Part shown: one piece after another, positions 18,373 to 28,585 of the stretch
Layout of the letters: every line of letters starts with the position of its first letter
Numbering within the stretch: position 1 is the stretch's first letter
NCBI GenBank assembly: GCA_030537735.1
Contig: JAUNVG010000003.1
Location: 62,001-126,000, forward strand
Source: Actinomycetaceae bacterium
GTDB lineage: Bacteria > Actinomycetota > Actinomycetes > Actinomycetales > Actinomycetaceae
DNA length: 64,000 nt
Direction of reading: 5' to 3'
Made by a program: the position numbers and the translations under genes
The notes under the pieces: model-generated
Databases searched by the model: none
What the model saw: the letters and a program-made list of their open reading frames with translations, nothing else
What the model was told of the DNA's origin: nothing

Positions 18373-20118
18373 TTAGGAGGTGGCGTCCTCGTAACTCCAG
18401 GTGCGCCACAAAGCAGCGTATTTGCCGTTAGCGCGCACCAGTTCGTCGTGGCTGCCAACTTCCACTATCCGGCCCGCTTCCATCACCACAATCCGGTCAG
18501 CGTCATGCGCGGTGTAGAGTCGGTGCGCAATCGCCACCACCGTTCGCCCTTCTAGCACGTTCGCCAAGGAGCGTTCCAGTTCTCGCGCCGAGGACGGGTC
18601 CATCAGTGAGGTAGCTTCGTCCAGTACCAGCGTGTGCGGGTCCATTAATACGATGCGAGCCAGCGCGATTTGCTGAGCTTGGGAGGGAGTTAGGGTTAAC
18701 TTCCCCGAACCTACTTGCGTGTCCAAACCGTGTTCGAGTTCTTCCACCCAGTCCCAGGCTCCTACCGCCTGCAAACTGTGGCGCATCTGGTCGGTGGAAG
18801 CTGCTGACTTCGCCAAACGCAGGTTGTCGGCGATGGTTCCCACGAAAACGTGGTGTTCTTGTGTCACTAAGATGACGTTGTCGTGTAGCTGGTCTTCGTC
18901 CAGGTCCACCAGTGGCACTTGTCCCACGGTTACCGACCCGCTGGTGGGTGGGTGGATACCTGCCAGCATCCGCCCCAAGGTGGACTTACCTGCCCCCGAC
19001 GGCCCCACGATGGCGAGGGTTTCACCGGGGTTGAGATCCAGGTCGACTCCGTGTAGTACCGGTTGTCCCGGGCGGTATTCGTAAGATACTCCCCGCGCCG
19101 AGATTTGGTGGTCGCGAGGCTGGAGGCCGCTGCACTCGCGGTCGGATGGGACCTGCGCTACCCCGAAGATACGGGAGAGGGAAACCGCCGATGATTGCAG
19201 GTAGTCCACCCAGAACGTTAACTCCCCCAGCGGGTGTCGTAGCTGGAAAGCGTACAAGGTGACGGTGGTGACTGTTCCCAGGGTGGTTAATCCGCGTGGA
19301 ATTCCCCAGGCCCCGACTAGTATCACAAGCAGTACCGGCATTAGTAGGCTCACCACGATGGCGGTAAGTAGGAACATGCGTAGCCAGGAGGAGTATCTTT
19401 CCACCTCCCAAATCTGACGCAGGTCACGTTCCACGCTGGCGATGCGAACCGGTTGTAGCGAGAGCGCTTCCACCGTGGCTGATTGCTCGATGCTTTCGTT
19501 GATGACTCCGTCTACTTGGGCGTATGAGGCGGAAATCGCCTGGTAGGCGGGGACGGCTCGATGCAGGTACCAGCGCACAGTTGGTATTAAAAACACCAGT
19601 GCCACCAGGAGGGATAGTCCCAGTGGTGGTGAGACCACCAGGGCGGCACTGTAGGTGAAGATGATGGTTATCACCAAGACGGTGAGGCGTGACAGTCCCG
19701 AGCGGATGAGGAATTCCACGCGGTTAATGTCGTGGCTGGTGCGGCCAAGTAGGTCCCCGGTTCCTGCGGTTTCCACTGTGGAAAGGGGTAGGTGGGTGAC
19801 GGTGTGAACCAAGTTGTAGCGCAGGCGGGAGAAGACTCTCTCCCCGAATACGCGGGAGAGGTATTCGCCCAGGTAGTTGAATACGGCGCTTATGCACACC
19901 ATGATGGTTACCGCTATTAGGAGGGTGATGACCAAGTCGCGGCCGCTACCTTCGCGGATCAGATCAACTACGTATCCCAGTACCCAGGGCACGACGATTT
20001 GTGCGCCCGCGGCCACTATCTGCACCAGCACTAAAACTGCCAGTAGCCAGCGGTCGGGGCGGATCATGCGCCAGAGTTCTTTGATGGCAACCCGGTTAGG
20101 GGCAAGTGGCAGTCGCAT
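18373..20118 (-). CDS. Heterodimeric ABC exporter subunit, degenerate signature motif
   Basis: 581 residues: six membrane helices (about 1-320), then an ATPase domain. Walker A is canonical (GPSGAGKST), Walker B is TLVLDEATSLMD with its catalytic Glu, and the H-loop is AIAHRL. The signature that should read LSGGQ is LTPSQAQQIALARI. Its ATG overlaps the stop of the partner gene. The partner has an intact LSGGQ but degenerate Walker motifs, so the two proteins together should build one working and one dead ATP site. Confidence 0.92.
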   Translation of the reverse strand: MRLPLAPNRVAIKELWRMIRPDRWLLAVLVLVQIVAAGAQIVVPWVLGYVVDLIREGSGRDLVITLLIAVTIMVCISAVFNYLGEYLSRVFGERVFSRLRYNLVHTVTHLPLSTVETAGTGDLLGRTSHDINRVEFLIRSGLSRLTVLVITIIFTYSAALVVSPPLGLSLLVALVFLIPTVRWYLHRAVPAYQAISASYAQVDGVINESIEQSATVEALSLQPVRIASVERDLRQIWEVERYSSWLRMFLLTAIVVSLLMPVLLVILVGAWGIPRGLTTLGTVTTVTLYAFQLRHPLGELTFWVDYLQSSAVSLSRIFGVAQVPSDRECSGLQPRDHQISARGVSYEYRPGQPVLHGVDLDLNPGETLAIVGPSGAGKSTLGRMLAGIHPPTSGSVTVGQVPLVDLDEDQLHDNVILVTQEHHVFVGTIADNLRLAKSAASTDQMRHSLQAVGAWDWVEELEHGLDTQVGSGKLTLTPSQAQQIALARIVLMDPHTLVLDEATSLMDPSSARELERSLANVLEGRTVVAIAHRLYTAHDADRIVVMEAGRIVEVGSHDELVRANGKYAALWRTWSYEDATS

Positions 20119-22064
20119 CAGTTTTCCTCCCCGGTAGCGCGGTTAATGATTGCCCGGTACTGCTTACCCTGGACCTGGCCTTGTTCGGCAAGTGCCATGA
20201 GTTGTTGGTGGGAGCCACCGGTAACTACTTTCCCCTGGGGGCTGATGAGTAGCACTTGGTCGCAGCATTCCAGCACCAGGGGTGAAGTGCTCACCACTGC
20301 GGTGGTGCGTCCCTGGCGGTATTGGGTTAGGCGTTTGGCGATGCGTGATTCGGTGTGAGAGTCCACTGCCGAGGTCGGTTCGATGCAGATGAGGACGTCA
20401 GGTTCAGCTGCCAGCGCCCTGGCTAAACTAACTCGCTGACGTTGCCCACCGGAAAGGGAGCGTCCGCGTTCGGCGATGGTCCCGTCCAGTCCGCCCGGCA
20501 GGGAGGAGAGAATGTCGCCGCCGTCCGCCGTTTCCAGGGCGCGTAGCAGCTGCTGGTCACGCTGGTGGGGGCGGGTGAGATGGTTTGGTGTGGTGCAGGA
20601 GGTTTCCACCAGGTAGCGGGCGATTAGTTCGGGGCTGCGCAGCGGGGATGCTACCTGTGCGCTGGCTCCCAGGAGGTTGTTGCGTAGCGTCCCGGTGAAT
20701 AGTTCGTTGTTGGTGTCGCTGACTAGGACGTGGCGGCGAATCTCGCTGAGGTCGACGTTTCGACTATCGACGCTGCCGTAAAGAACCGGATGGGTGTGGC
20801 TGGGTTGGCTAAAACGCCTGGCGATGTGGGCAGAGACGTCCGGGTCGGCGCAAACCAGGGCGGTGACCTTACCGGCGGGCAGTTTCACGCCACTTTCGGG
20901 CTCGTGTAGGTCCGCGCCACCCCAGGCGGGTGGGGCGGTTTCAGCTTGGCCGGCTTCCGGCTGGTCGATGGCGAAGATTTTCCCGATTTTCTTCGCTCCC
21001 ACCCAGGCTCGGGTGCCGAATTGTATGGCGGAGGTCAGTGCCCACAGCGGGGAGGCGAGGAAGAGGGTGTAGCCGTAAAACGCCACCATTTCTCCCGCTG
21101 TGAGGGTGCCGTCGAAGACCATGGTGGCGGCCACGCCCACTACTACGGTGGAGAAGATGGATGGGGCGGCTGCCCGAATCGCGTTCAGTAGTCCTTGGTA
21201 GGGAGCCACTTTTATCCCCAGGTCACGCACTTGGTCAGATTGGGTGCGGTAGCGCGCGGAGAACTCGTCTTCCCCACCGATGCCTCGCAGCACCCGCAGA
21301 CCGGCGACCGCGTCGGTGGTGATGGAAGTAAGTTTGCCAACCGCTTCGCGCTGGACGTTTTGACGAGCTTGTAAGGGTTTTACCAGCAGCGCCATAAAGA
21401 TGGTCAGCAGTGGCAGGCCGATTATTACAGCTAGCCCCAACGGTACTGACAGTTGCAGCATCAGCACGGTGATGATCGCGGTGGTGGCGATCGCTCCGAT
21501 AACGGAGCTGATCATTTCCGCGAATCCCCCGATGTATTCGGTGTCTGAGCTGACGATCGCGACGATGTCTCCGCTGGGGATTTCACCGGTGACGTTGGTG
21601 CCGTTTTCGATCGTGCGGGTAGTTACCGCCCGCACCGATTCGGTGTAGGCAAGCATGTAGATGGCGTTGCCGAGGACTTGTTCGAAACCGGCGGTGAGGG
21701 CGGCGATGGCGGTTAGCGCCAAAAGCGCGCTCATTCCGGGGGCGAGGTGCGCCCCGATTCCCTGCTCTAACCCGCTGTCCAGCACCTGCCCTAGGGCCCC
21801 TGGCATGACCGCCATGGAAACCACGTTGGCGGTGGTGGCGAGGATGAATGCCACTAGCAGGTACCAGCGTTGAGAGATGATTTTTCGCAGTACCGCTGCG
21901 GGTTTGGATTGCAACTGCAGGGGCGGGCCGGCCGGGTAGCTGAGGGATTTGGGCCACCGCCTCGGTTCACGCATGTGTGGCGGTAGTTTGACGCCCAGTT
22001 CGCGTGCGAGTTGTTTGTAATCTACTTCCAGGTCGGTGAACTCCGTGGTTTTTTCGCTTGTCAT
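20118..22064 (-). CDS. Heterodimeric ABC exporter subunit, degenerate Walker A and B
   Basis: 648 residues: a soluble N-terminal leader, six membrane helices and an ATPase domain. Signature LSGGQRQRVSLARAL is intact, but the Walker A position reads ALVCADPDVSAHIA, with no GxxGxGKS/T, and Walker B reads VLICIEPTSAVD, where the conserved Asp is replaced. It cannot bind ATP in the normal way and must work with the 18373-20118 protein. Substrate unknown; it may be a lipid, peptide or drug. Confidence 0.92.
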   Translation of the reverse strand: MTSEKTTEFTDLEVDYKQLARELGVKLPPHMREPRRWPKSLSYPAGPPLQLQSKPAAVLRKIISQRWYLLVAFILATTANVVSMAVMPGALGQVLDSGLEQGIGAHLAPGMSALLALTAIAALTAGFEQVLGNAIYMLAYTESVRAVTTRTIENGTNVTGEIPSGDIVAIVSSDTEYIGGFAEMISSVIGAIATTAIITVLMLQLSVPLGLAVIIGLPLLTIFMALLVKPLQARQNVQREAVGKLTSITTDAVAGLRVLRGIGGEDEFSARYRTQSDQVRDLGIKVAPYQGLLNAIRAAAPSIFSTVVVGVAATMVFDGTLTAGEMVAFYGYTLFLASPLWALTSAIQFGTRAWVGAKKIGKIFAIDQPEAGQAETAPPAWGGADLHEPESGVKLPAGKVTALVCADPDVSAHIARRFSQPSHTHPVLYGSVDSRNVDLSEIRRHVLVSDTNNELFTGTLRNNLLGASAQVASPLRSPELIARYLVETSCTTPNHLTRPHQRDQQLLRALETADGGDILSSLPGGLDGTIAERGRSLSGGQRQRVSLARALAAEPDVLICIEPTSAVDSHTESRIAKRLTQYRQGRTTAVVSTSPLVLECCDQVLLISPQGKVVTGGSHQQLMALAEQGQVQGKQYRAIINRATGEEN

Positions 22065-22115
22065 AGATGATCAGTCCCAGAAAAATTTCTTAACGTAACT
22101 AACTTCAAAAAGGGT

Positions 22116-22155
22116 AAAGCAGTGCTCCGCCGCTGCGGTGGCGGGCGCTGCTTTT
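22116..22155. promoter_or_regulatory. Hairpin in the divergent promoter region upstream of pta
   Basis: Arms AAAGCAG (22116-22122) and CTGCTTT (22148-22154) enclose an inner GC-rich stem and end in TTTT. It lies between the divergent ABC exporter and pta genes, so it terminates neither; it could be a leader structure. The rest of 22065-22330 shows no gene. Confidence 0.3.
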
Positions 22156-22330
22156 ACAGGAAGCGAATCATCATGAGGACAAACATAGCAGCGCGGGAGA
22201 GGTTTGCAAAATACTTCAAGTGGCGACGCCGGTAACGGGTTCCATACCGTTGCTGAACCCACTGCAGCTAGGAAACGTTTAACATGGAACTGAACCATTT
22301 AACTCATTCATCTAGCGTTAGGAGCCCACT

Positions 22331-24382
22331 GTGGCACGCACCTTTTACATCGCTACCCCAGAGCCTTTCACAGGTAAGCCCCTGGTAACTGTCGGCTTGG
22401 CGTCCTACTTGACGCAGCAGGGTCAGAAGGTAGCGGTGCTTCGCCCCCTGGTGGAGGACCGCGACAGTGACCCGGTGTTGAAAACTTACACTTCCGGTTT
22501 GGTGCAGGTGGAAAAGGCCGAGGCCGCCCTCACCTACCGTGAGTACCTGGCTGATCCTGATTCCGCGATCGAAACCGTGATGCGTACTCACCGGCGTCTG
22601 GCGGCGCAGGTGGACGTGGTTTTGGTTTCCGGTACCGATTACGAAAGCCGCGTGCGGTTTGAGGAGTTCGAGTTCAACTGCGCCCTTGCTGCGAACTTGG
22701 GTGCCAAGATGATTGTGGCACTGTCGGCCTACCAGCGATCGCCCGAGCAGGTGGCTGATACCGGGCGCCTGGCGTTATCAACGGTGCGTTCGGAGCACGC
22801 CCAGTTAGCTGGCTTCGTGGTGACACGCGTGGAGGGTGAGCTGGCTGCCTACCAGCAAAAGATTGAAAAAGTTCCCACCTACTTGCTGCCGGAGGAGCCT
22901 TTGCTGATGGCTCCGCGGGTGCGTGACATCGCTGAGACCACTGGCGCTACCCTTATCAGTGGTGATGAGGAGCTTTTGGAGCGTGAAGCTGAGCACCTGC
23001 TGGTTTGTGGCATGAGTGCTCCCCACGTGTTGGAGCGCCTCAAAGACGGGCAGGTGGTGATCGCTGCCGCTGACCGCCCCGAGCTGCTGGTGACTGTGAC
23101 CGCGGCCCACGCCGCCCCCGGCTCCCCTTCCTTGGCCGGGTTGATCTTAAATGGCGGGTTTGAAACCCCGGCGCAGGTTAAGTCCTTGATTTCCGGTTTA
23201 GTTCCCAACTTGCCGATTATGACGGTTGATACCGGGACTTTTGAGACGGCGGTGGCGGCGTCTTCGGCGCGCGGGCCGGTGCGGTTAACTACCGCGCGCA
23301 AGGTTGCTAAAGCCCAAGAAATGTCGGCTCAGGCGATCCCGGCTTCGGCGATTGAGGCACTGGCGTCTTCCGATCCTACGGCTGTTATCACCCCGCTCAT
23401 GTTCCAAGCGGACCTGGTGGAGAAAGCCGCGGCCCGCCCCATGCGTATTGTTCTTCCTGAGCCCGAGGACGACCGCATCCTTTTAGCTACCGACGCGGTG
23501 GTGCGCGCGGGGATCGCGAAAGTGATTTTGCTTGGTGACGAATCCGCGGTGCGTGCCCGCGCTCAGGAGCTGGGAGTGGAACTTGGAGATAGCCAGATTG
23601 TCTCCCCCACCGACCCTGCCTACGTGGAAAAGTACGCCCAGGAGTTCGCGCGCTTGCGCGCCAAGAAAGGCGTCACCTTGGAGCAGGCGCGCCAGAAGGT
23701 CACTGACGTGTCCTACTTTGGCACCATGATGGTTCACATGGGCGATGCTGACGGCATGGTTTCGGGCGCTGCCCACACCACCGCTCACACCATTGTTCCT
23801 TCTTTCCAGATCATTAAGACCAAGCCTGGCACTTCGATTGTGTCCTCGGTGTTCCTAATGCTGATGAAGGATCGGGTCCACGTTTTCGGTGACTGCGCAG
23901 TGAACTTGGATCCTTCGGCGGAGAACTTAGCTGATATCGCGATTTCGTCGGCGGAAACTGCGCGCCAGTTCGGGGTGGACCCGAAGGTGGCGATGATTTC
24001 TTACTCCACCGGCACTTCCGGTTCTGGTCCGGATGTGGAGAAGGTACGCGAAGCTACTGAACTGGTGCGTGAAAAGGCCCCGCAGTTGGCGGCGGATGGC
24101 CCGCTGCAGTTCGATGCTTCGGTGGATGAAGCGGTGGCGGCGAAGAAGATGCCCGGCTCACCGGTGGCGGGACAAGCCACGGTCTTTATTTTCCCCGACC
24201 TCAACACCGGTAACACCACCTACAAGGCGGTGCAGCGTTCTTCCGGTGCGGTCGCGGTTGGGCCGATCCTGCAGGGCCTGAATAAGCCGGTCAATGACCT
24301 CTCACGCGGGGCCCTGGTGGAAGACATCGTCAACACGGTGGCGATTACCGCTATCCAGGCCCAGGCTTTAGTATCTGAATAA
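22331..24382 (+). CDS. pta: Phosphate acetyltransferase
   Basis: 683 residues, the long form of Pta. An N-terminal P-loop-like AAA_26 domain (from RTFYIATPEPFTGK) and a central DRTGG-type regulatory domain precede the catalytic PTA_PTB domain (from about residue 360, MRIVLPEPEDDRIL), with SGAAHTTAHT and SYSTGTSGSGPDVEKV. It interconverts acetyl-CoA and acetyl phosphate. The start is GTG at 22331 after TAGGAGC. ackA follows 28 bp later: the acetate and ATP-forming overflow pathway of fermentative metabolism. Confidence 0.96.
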   Translation: MARTFYIATPEPFTGKPLVTVGLASYLTQQGQKVAVLRPLVEDRDSDPVLKTYTSGLVQVEKAEAALTYREYLADPDSAIETVMRTHRRLAAQVDVVLVSGTDYESRVRFEEFEFNCALAANLGAKMIVALSAYQRSPEQVADTGRLALSTVRSEHAQLAGFVVTRVEGELAAYQQKIEKVPTYLLPEEPLLMAPRVRDIAETTGATLISGDEELLEREAEHLLVCGMSAPHVLERLKDGQVVIAAADRPELLVTVTAAHAAPGSPSLAGLILNGGFETPAQVKSLISGLVPNLPIMTVDTGTFETAVAASSARGPVRLTTARKVAKAQEMSAQAIPASAIEALASSDPTAVITPLMFQADLVEKAAARPMRIVLPEPEDDRILLATDAVVRAGIAKVILLGDESAVRARAQELGVELGDSQIVSPTDPAYVEKYAQEFARLRAKKGVTLEQARQKVTDVSYFGTMMVHMGDADGMVSGAAHTTAHTIVPSFQIIKTKPGTSIVSSVFLMLMKDRVHVFGDCAVNLDPSAENLADIAISSAETARQFGVDPKVAMISYSTGTSGSGPDVEKVREATELVREKAPQLAADGPLQFDASVDEAVAAKKMPGSPVAGQATVFIFPDLNTGNTTYKAVQRSSGAVAVGPILQGLNKPVNDLSRGALVEDIVNTVAITAIQAQALVSE

Positions 24383-24409
24383 ATCTCGTTTCAGTTAGGA
24401 AGTACCCCT

Positions 24410-25600
24410 ATGAAAACCACTCACCGCACCGTTTTGGTGATTAACTCCGGTTCTTCATCCCTCAAATACCAGCTAGTTGACCCCGACTCTTCGGCCTCCA
24501 TCGCCTCCGGCTTGGTGGAGCGCATCGGGGAGCCGATTTCCGCTTTGGAGCACCGTTACGGGGAGGAAACCGTAACCCGGGAAGAACCCATTGCCGACCA
24601 CACTCAGGCGCTGCGCATGGTGCTTTCCATCTGTGAAGAAGTGGGGCCGAACTTCGCTGACTACAACGTGGTGGCGGCCGGTCACCGCGTGGTACAAGGC
24701 GGTGAGCATTTCGACGGTCCTGCTTTGATTGATGATGCTACCCGCAACCTGATTGAGGAGCTTTCTCCCCTGGCGCCCCTGCACAACCCGGCGCACTTGA
24801 AAGGCATTGACGTGGCACGTGAGTTGCTTCCCGACGTGCCTCACGTGGCGGTTTTCGACACCGCTTTCTTCCAGTCACTGCCGGCGGAGGCTTGCACCTA
24901 CGCTTTGGATCAGGAAGTGGCAAAGAAGTACGCGGTGCGTCGCTACGGTGCTCACGGCACTTCCCACCAGTACGTGTCCTCCCTGGTGAGTGAAACCTTG
25001 GGGCGGGTGGATCTGAAGCAGATTGTTCTGCATCTGGGTAACGGCGCTTCCGCTTCCGCGGTGGTGGACGGTCAGGCGGTGGATACCTCCATGGGGCTGA
25101 CCCCGCTGGAGGGCCTGGTGATGGGGACTCGCTGCGGCGATATTGACCCGGCTGCGGTCTTCCACCTCTACCGCGTCGGCGGTATGAGCATTGACGAAAT
25201 CGACACGCTTTTCAACAAGGCTTCCGGCCTGAAGGGTCTGACTGGGGATAACGACATGCGCGTGGTGCGTTCCCTGGCTGATAACGGCAACGAGGACGCT
25301 CGCTTGGCTTTGGACGTGGTCTTGCACCGTCTGGTTAAGTACGTGGGTTCCTACACTGCGGTTATGGGCGGAATCGACGTTTTAACCTTCACCGCGGGGA
25401 TCGGGGAAAACGATTCTGACCTGCGCCGGGAGCTATGTGAACGCCTGCAGTACCTGGGTGTGAAGCTGGATTTGGAAAAGAACGCGGTGCGTTCGAAGCA
25501 GCCGCGAGTGATTTCCACTCCGGATTCGAAGGTGCTGGTGATGGTGGTTCCCACGAATGAGGAACTAGCCATTGCCCGCCAAGCCCTTAGCTTGCTGTAA
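24410..25600 (+). CDS. ackA: Acetate kinase
   Basis: 396 residues. Converts acetyl phosphate and ADP to acetate and ATP. The ASKHA-fold signatures VINSGSSSLKYQL at the N-terminus, GHRVVQGG, GAHGTSHQYVS (catalytic region) and FTAGIGEND are present. Downstream of pta with a short gap and its own ribosome binding site (TTAGGAAGT). Confidence 0.97.
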   Translation: MKTTHRTVLVINSGSSSLKYQLVDPDSSASIASGLVERIGEPISALEHRYGEETVTREEPIADHTQALRMVLSICEEVGPNFADYNVVAAGHRVVQGGEHFDGPALIDDATRNLIEELSPLAPLHNPAHLKGIDVARELLPDVPHVAVFDTAFFQSLPAEACTYALDQEVAKKYAVRRYGAHGTSHQYVSSLVSETLGRVDLKQIVLHLGNGASASAVVDGQAVDTSMGLTPLEGLVMGTRCGDIDPAAVFHLYRVGGMSIDEIDTLFNKASGLKGLTGDNDMRVVRSLADNGNEDARLALDVVLHRLVKYVGSYTAVMGGIDVLTFTAGIGENDSDLRRELCERLQYLGVKLDLEKNAVRSKQPRVISTPDSKVLVMVVPTNEELAIARQALSLL

Positions 25601-25652
25601 GCACACCCTACCCACCAGTTTCAGCCGGTGATGTCGCAGATCAGGAGAAGCC

Positions 25653-27692
25653 ATGAGTTTTAACAATATTTACACCCACGGTTTCGCCCGCGTGTGCGCC
25701 ATCACCGGCCCGGTGGTGTTGGGTGATCCCGCCGCCAACGCTCGCCACGTGATCGCTAGCGCGCAGGAAGCGGCCGCGCAAGGAGCGGTGCTGGCGGTGT
25801 TCCCGGAGTTGAACTTAACCGGCTACACGGTGGAGGATCTTTTCCACTCCCGCGCCCTGCAGTCGGAGGTGGATAAGGCGCTGGATGTGATTGCGCAGCA
25901 AACTCGGGATCTGGCGATCTTGATTTTGGTGGGCGCTCCCCTGCGGGCGGGTGAGCACCTGTATAACTGTGCGGTGGCGATTCACGGTGGGAAGATCCTG
26001 GGGGCGCAGGCGAAAACTCACCTGCCGAACTACCGCGAGTTCTACGAAGCTCGCTATTTCACGCCGATAGAGCCGTGGCAAAGTGAGCAGGTCACGATTG
26101 GTGGTGCGGATGTCACCATCAGCGCATGCCTGACGTTACGCGCCAGCGACCTACCTGGTTTCGCGGTGCGCCCAGAGATCTGTGAGGATTTGTGGGTGCC
26201 GCAGCCAAGTGCGGAGGGGGCGTGCCAGGCGGGTGCCACCATCGTGGCGAACTTGTCTTCGTCTCCCATCACCGTGGGGCGGGCACGCGATCGGCACCTG
26301 GTGTGCCAGGCGTCCTCGCTACGGGGGTTGGCGGCGTGGTTGTACTGCGCTGCTGGTGAGGGTGAGTCCACCAACGATTTAGCGTGGGACGGGCAGGCGA
26401 TGATTTATGAAGCCGGTGATTTACTGGCTCAAAACCACCGCTTCGCCTCCGGGGTGCAATACACTTTGGCGGATGTGGATTTAGATCGCCTCACCCAAGC
26501 GCGCCTGGCTTCGAATACGTTTGCCCAGGGGAGTTCTTGCGCCACTAACTTCGTGGATTTTGAGCTTTTCTCCCCCGCCGCGCCCCCTAGTGTCGCCACT
26601 TTGATGCGTCCGCTGGAGCGTTACCCGTTTGTTCCTTCCGACCAGGCGGAGTTGGAGGCGGACTGCTACGAGGCATTCAATATTCAAGTTTCGGCACTGG
26701 TGCAGCGTTTGCGCGCCATTGGTAACCCACGTCCGGTGATTGGTGTTTCCGGTGGTCTTGATTCCACTCACGCACTGCTGGTTTGCGCCCAAGCCATGGA
26801 TCGCCTCAACCGTCCTCGCAGTGATATTTTGGCGATCACCATGCCGGGGTTCGCCACTTCGGATCACACGAAGAATAACGCCACCGACCTGTGTCGTTTC
26901 TTGGGGGTGGAGTTCGAAGAAATCGATATTCGCCCCGCTGCCACCCAGATGCTTAAAGATATTGGGCATCCGTTCGGGCGGGGCGAGGACGTGTACGACG
27001 TGACTTTCGAAAACGTCCAAGCCGGTCTGCGTACGGATTTCCTTTTCCGCCTTGCCAATGACCGGCGCGGCATTGTGATTGGCACTGGGGATTTATCGGA
27101 ATTAGCCCTGGGTTGGTGTACTTTCGGCGTGGGTGACCACATGTCGCACTACAGTGTGAACCCGGGTGTCCCGAAGACCTTGATGCAGTACTTGATTGGT
27201 TGGGTGATCTCCACCGACCAGTTCGGGGAGCAGGTCAATGCCACTTTGGATTCGATTCTGCACACTGAGATAACTCCGGAACTGGTTCCCACCCGCGAAG
27301 GTGAGGCTCCCCAGTCCACTCAGGCCACTATCGGGCCGTATGCGCTGCATGATTTTACTTTGTTCTACCTGCTGCGCGGCTACAGTCCCGCGAAGATCGC
27401 TTTCCTTGCGCAGCAGGCTTGGAGTGATGCTGAACGAGGTAGTTTCCCGCGCGGCATGGAGCCTCATTCTTATTCGCAAGAGGAGATTTTCAAGTGGCTT
27501 AGAGTGTTCTTGCGTCGCTTCTTCTCTAACCAGTTCAAGCGCTCTACCCTACCCAACGGTCCGAAGGCTTGTGCTGGCGGGGCGGTTTCACCGCGTGGGG
27601 ATTGGCGTATGCCTTCCGACATGAGTGCCGGGCCGTGGCTGCGCCAGTTGGATGATCTAGCTCAAGAGCTGGGGTTGGATCTTGAAAGCTAA
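25653..27692 (+). CDS. nadE: NAD+ synthase, glutamine-dependent
   Basis: 679 residues with two domains. The N-terminal nitrilase-fold glutaminase has its Glu in PELNLTGY (near 49), Lys in KTHLPNYREF (near 120) and Cys in RPEICEDLW (near 176). The C-terminal synthetase begins with the PP-loop GVSGGLDST near residue 364. It amidates nicotinic acid adenine dinucleotide with glutamine as nitrogen source. ATG with AGGAGAAG upstream; probably transcribed with pta-ackA. Confidence 0.96.
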   Translation: MSFNNIYTHGFARVCAITGPVVLGDPAANARHVIASAQEAAAQGAVLAVFPELNLTGYTVEDLFHSRALQSEVDKALDVIAQQTRDLAILILVGAPLRAGEHLYNCAVAIHGGKILGAQAKTHLPNYREFYEARYFTPIEPWQSEQVTIGGADVTISACLTLRASDLPGFAVRPEICEDLWVPQPSAEGACQAGATIVANLSSSPITVGRARDRHLVCQASSLRGLAAWLYCAAGEGESTNDLAWDGQAMIYEAGDLLAQNHRFASGVQYTLADVDLDRLTQARLASNTFAQGSSCATNFVDFELFSPAAPPSVATLMRPLERYPFVPSDQAELEADCYEAFNIQVSALVQRLRAIGNPRPVIGVSGGLDSTHALLVCAQAMDRLNRPRSDILAITMPGFATSDHTKNNATDLCRFLGVEFEEIDIRPAATQMLKDIGHPFGRGEDVYDVTFENVQAGLRTDFLFRLANDRRGIVIGTGDLSELALGWCTFGVGDHMSHYSVNPGVPKTLMQYLIGWVISTDQFGEQVNATLDSILHTEITPELVPTREGEAPQSTQATIGPYALHDFTLFYLLRGYSPAKIAFLAQQAWSDAERGSFPRGMEPHSYSQEEIFKWLRVFLRRFFSNQFKRSTLPNGPKACAGGAVSPRGDWRMPSDMSAGPWLRQLDDLAQELGLDLES

Positions 27693-27728
27693 CTGCGCCC
27701 TCACAGGTAGACATCTGAGGACTAAAAC

Positions 27729-28052
27729 ATGCACCTGCAAGTGATCACGCTCCTGGCGGGGGTGGGCTTTGGCGCGGTTTGCGGTTTCGCCGGTTTCTTC
27801 GCCTACCATTTCTTCGCTTTAGCTAAGCGCCCAAGTGTCGATAGGTCCACTCGCTACGCGGCTGCGATTTGGGTTTTACTGGCTTTCGTTGCGGGCGCTC
27901 ACGCCGGTATCAACCTGTGGTTGGGTACGTCCTCGCCCCAGGTGGCCCAGCGTTTCGTGACCCTAGGCTATGTAAATATTGCCTCCGGTTTCCTCACCTG
28001 CTTGGCGTTGGGGTGGGTGGCGACTTCGCTGCTTCGCCAAAGCCGCCGCTAG
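27729..28052 (+). CDS. Small membrane protein of unknown function
   Basis: 107 residues with three predicted membrane helices (LLAGVGFGAVCGFAGFFAYH; AAIWVLLAFVAGAHAGINL; VNIASGFLTCLALGWVATSL). It starts 37 bp after nadE with a plausible AGGACT leader, so it is likely cotranscribed. No family recognised. Converges with glutathione peroxidase, 5 bp between stops. Confidence 0.75.
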   Translation: MHLQVITLLAGVGFGAVCGFAGFFAYHFFALAKRPSVDRSTRYAAAIWVLLAFVAGAHAGINLWLGTSSPQVAQRFVTLGYVNIASGFLTCLALGWVATSLLRQSRR

Positions 28053-28057
28053 CGGTG

Positions 28058-28585
28058 TCAGTAGGCAGAAGCCGCTAGTTCGCGTTCAATGTCGGGCAGA
28101 AGTAGCTGCGGTTTAGTAGTGGGGGCGTAGCGTCCCTGCACTCTTCCGGAGCGATCCACTAAGAACTTAGTGAAGTTCCACTTCACTGCATCCCCTAGGA
28201 TTCCCCCGGTTTGGGATCGCAGCCAAGTAAAAAGCGGGTCGGCGTTGTCACCGTTTACATCTACCGGGGAAAATATGGGGAAAGTCAGCCCCCAACGACG
28301 ACGACATTCCTCAATCGCAGTGGGTACGTTATCGTCTTCGCTTTTTGCTTCCTCCTGGTCTCCGAACTGCCCGCAGGGGAAGGCCAGCACGATGAAGCCG
28401 GCGTCGCGGTAGCGGTCATAGAGTTGTTGCAGCGCCACGAACTGGGTGGCTAGGCCGCATTTCGAGGCGGTATTAACAATCAGCACAACCTGGCCGTAGT
28501 AGGCCCCCAAAGGTTGTTTAGTGCCGTCTACTTTGGTGGCATGAAAATCTCGTAGCGTGCAACTGCCACTACTGCTTGCGCTCAT
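28058..28585 (-). CDS. Glutathione peroxidase family protein
   Basis: 175 residues of the thioredoxin-fold GPx family. The peroxidatic Cys is in NTASKCGLATQF, with the family motif FPCGQFGDQE (usually FPCNQFG) and the Trp-Asn pair WNFTKFL. Bacterial members usually work as thioredoxin-dependent peroxidases reducing peroxides in the cytosol. No signal peptide. ATG at 28585. Confidence 0.92.
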   Translation of the reverse strand: MSASSSGSCTLRDFHATKVDGTKQPLGAYYGQVVLIVNTASKCGLATQFVALQQLYDRYRDAGFIVLAFPCGQFGDQEEAKSEDDNVPTAIEECRRRWGLTFPIFSPVDVNGDNADPLFTWLRSQTGGILGDAVKWNFTKFLVDRSGRVQGRYAPTTKPQLLLPDIERELAASAY

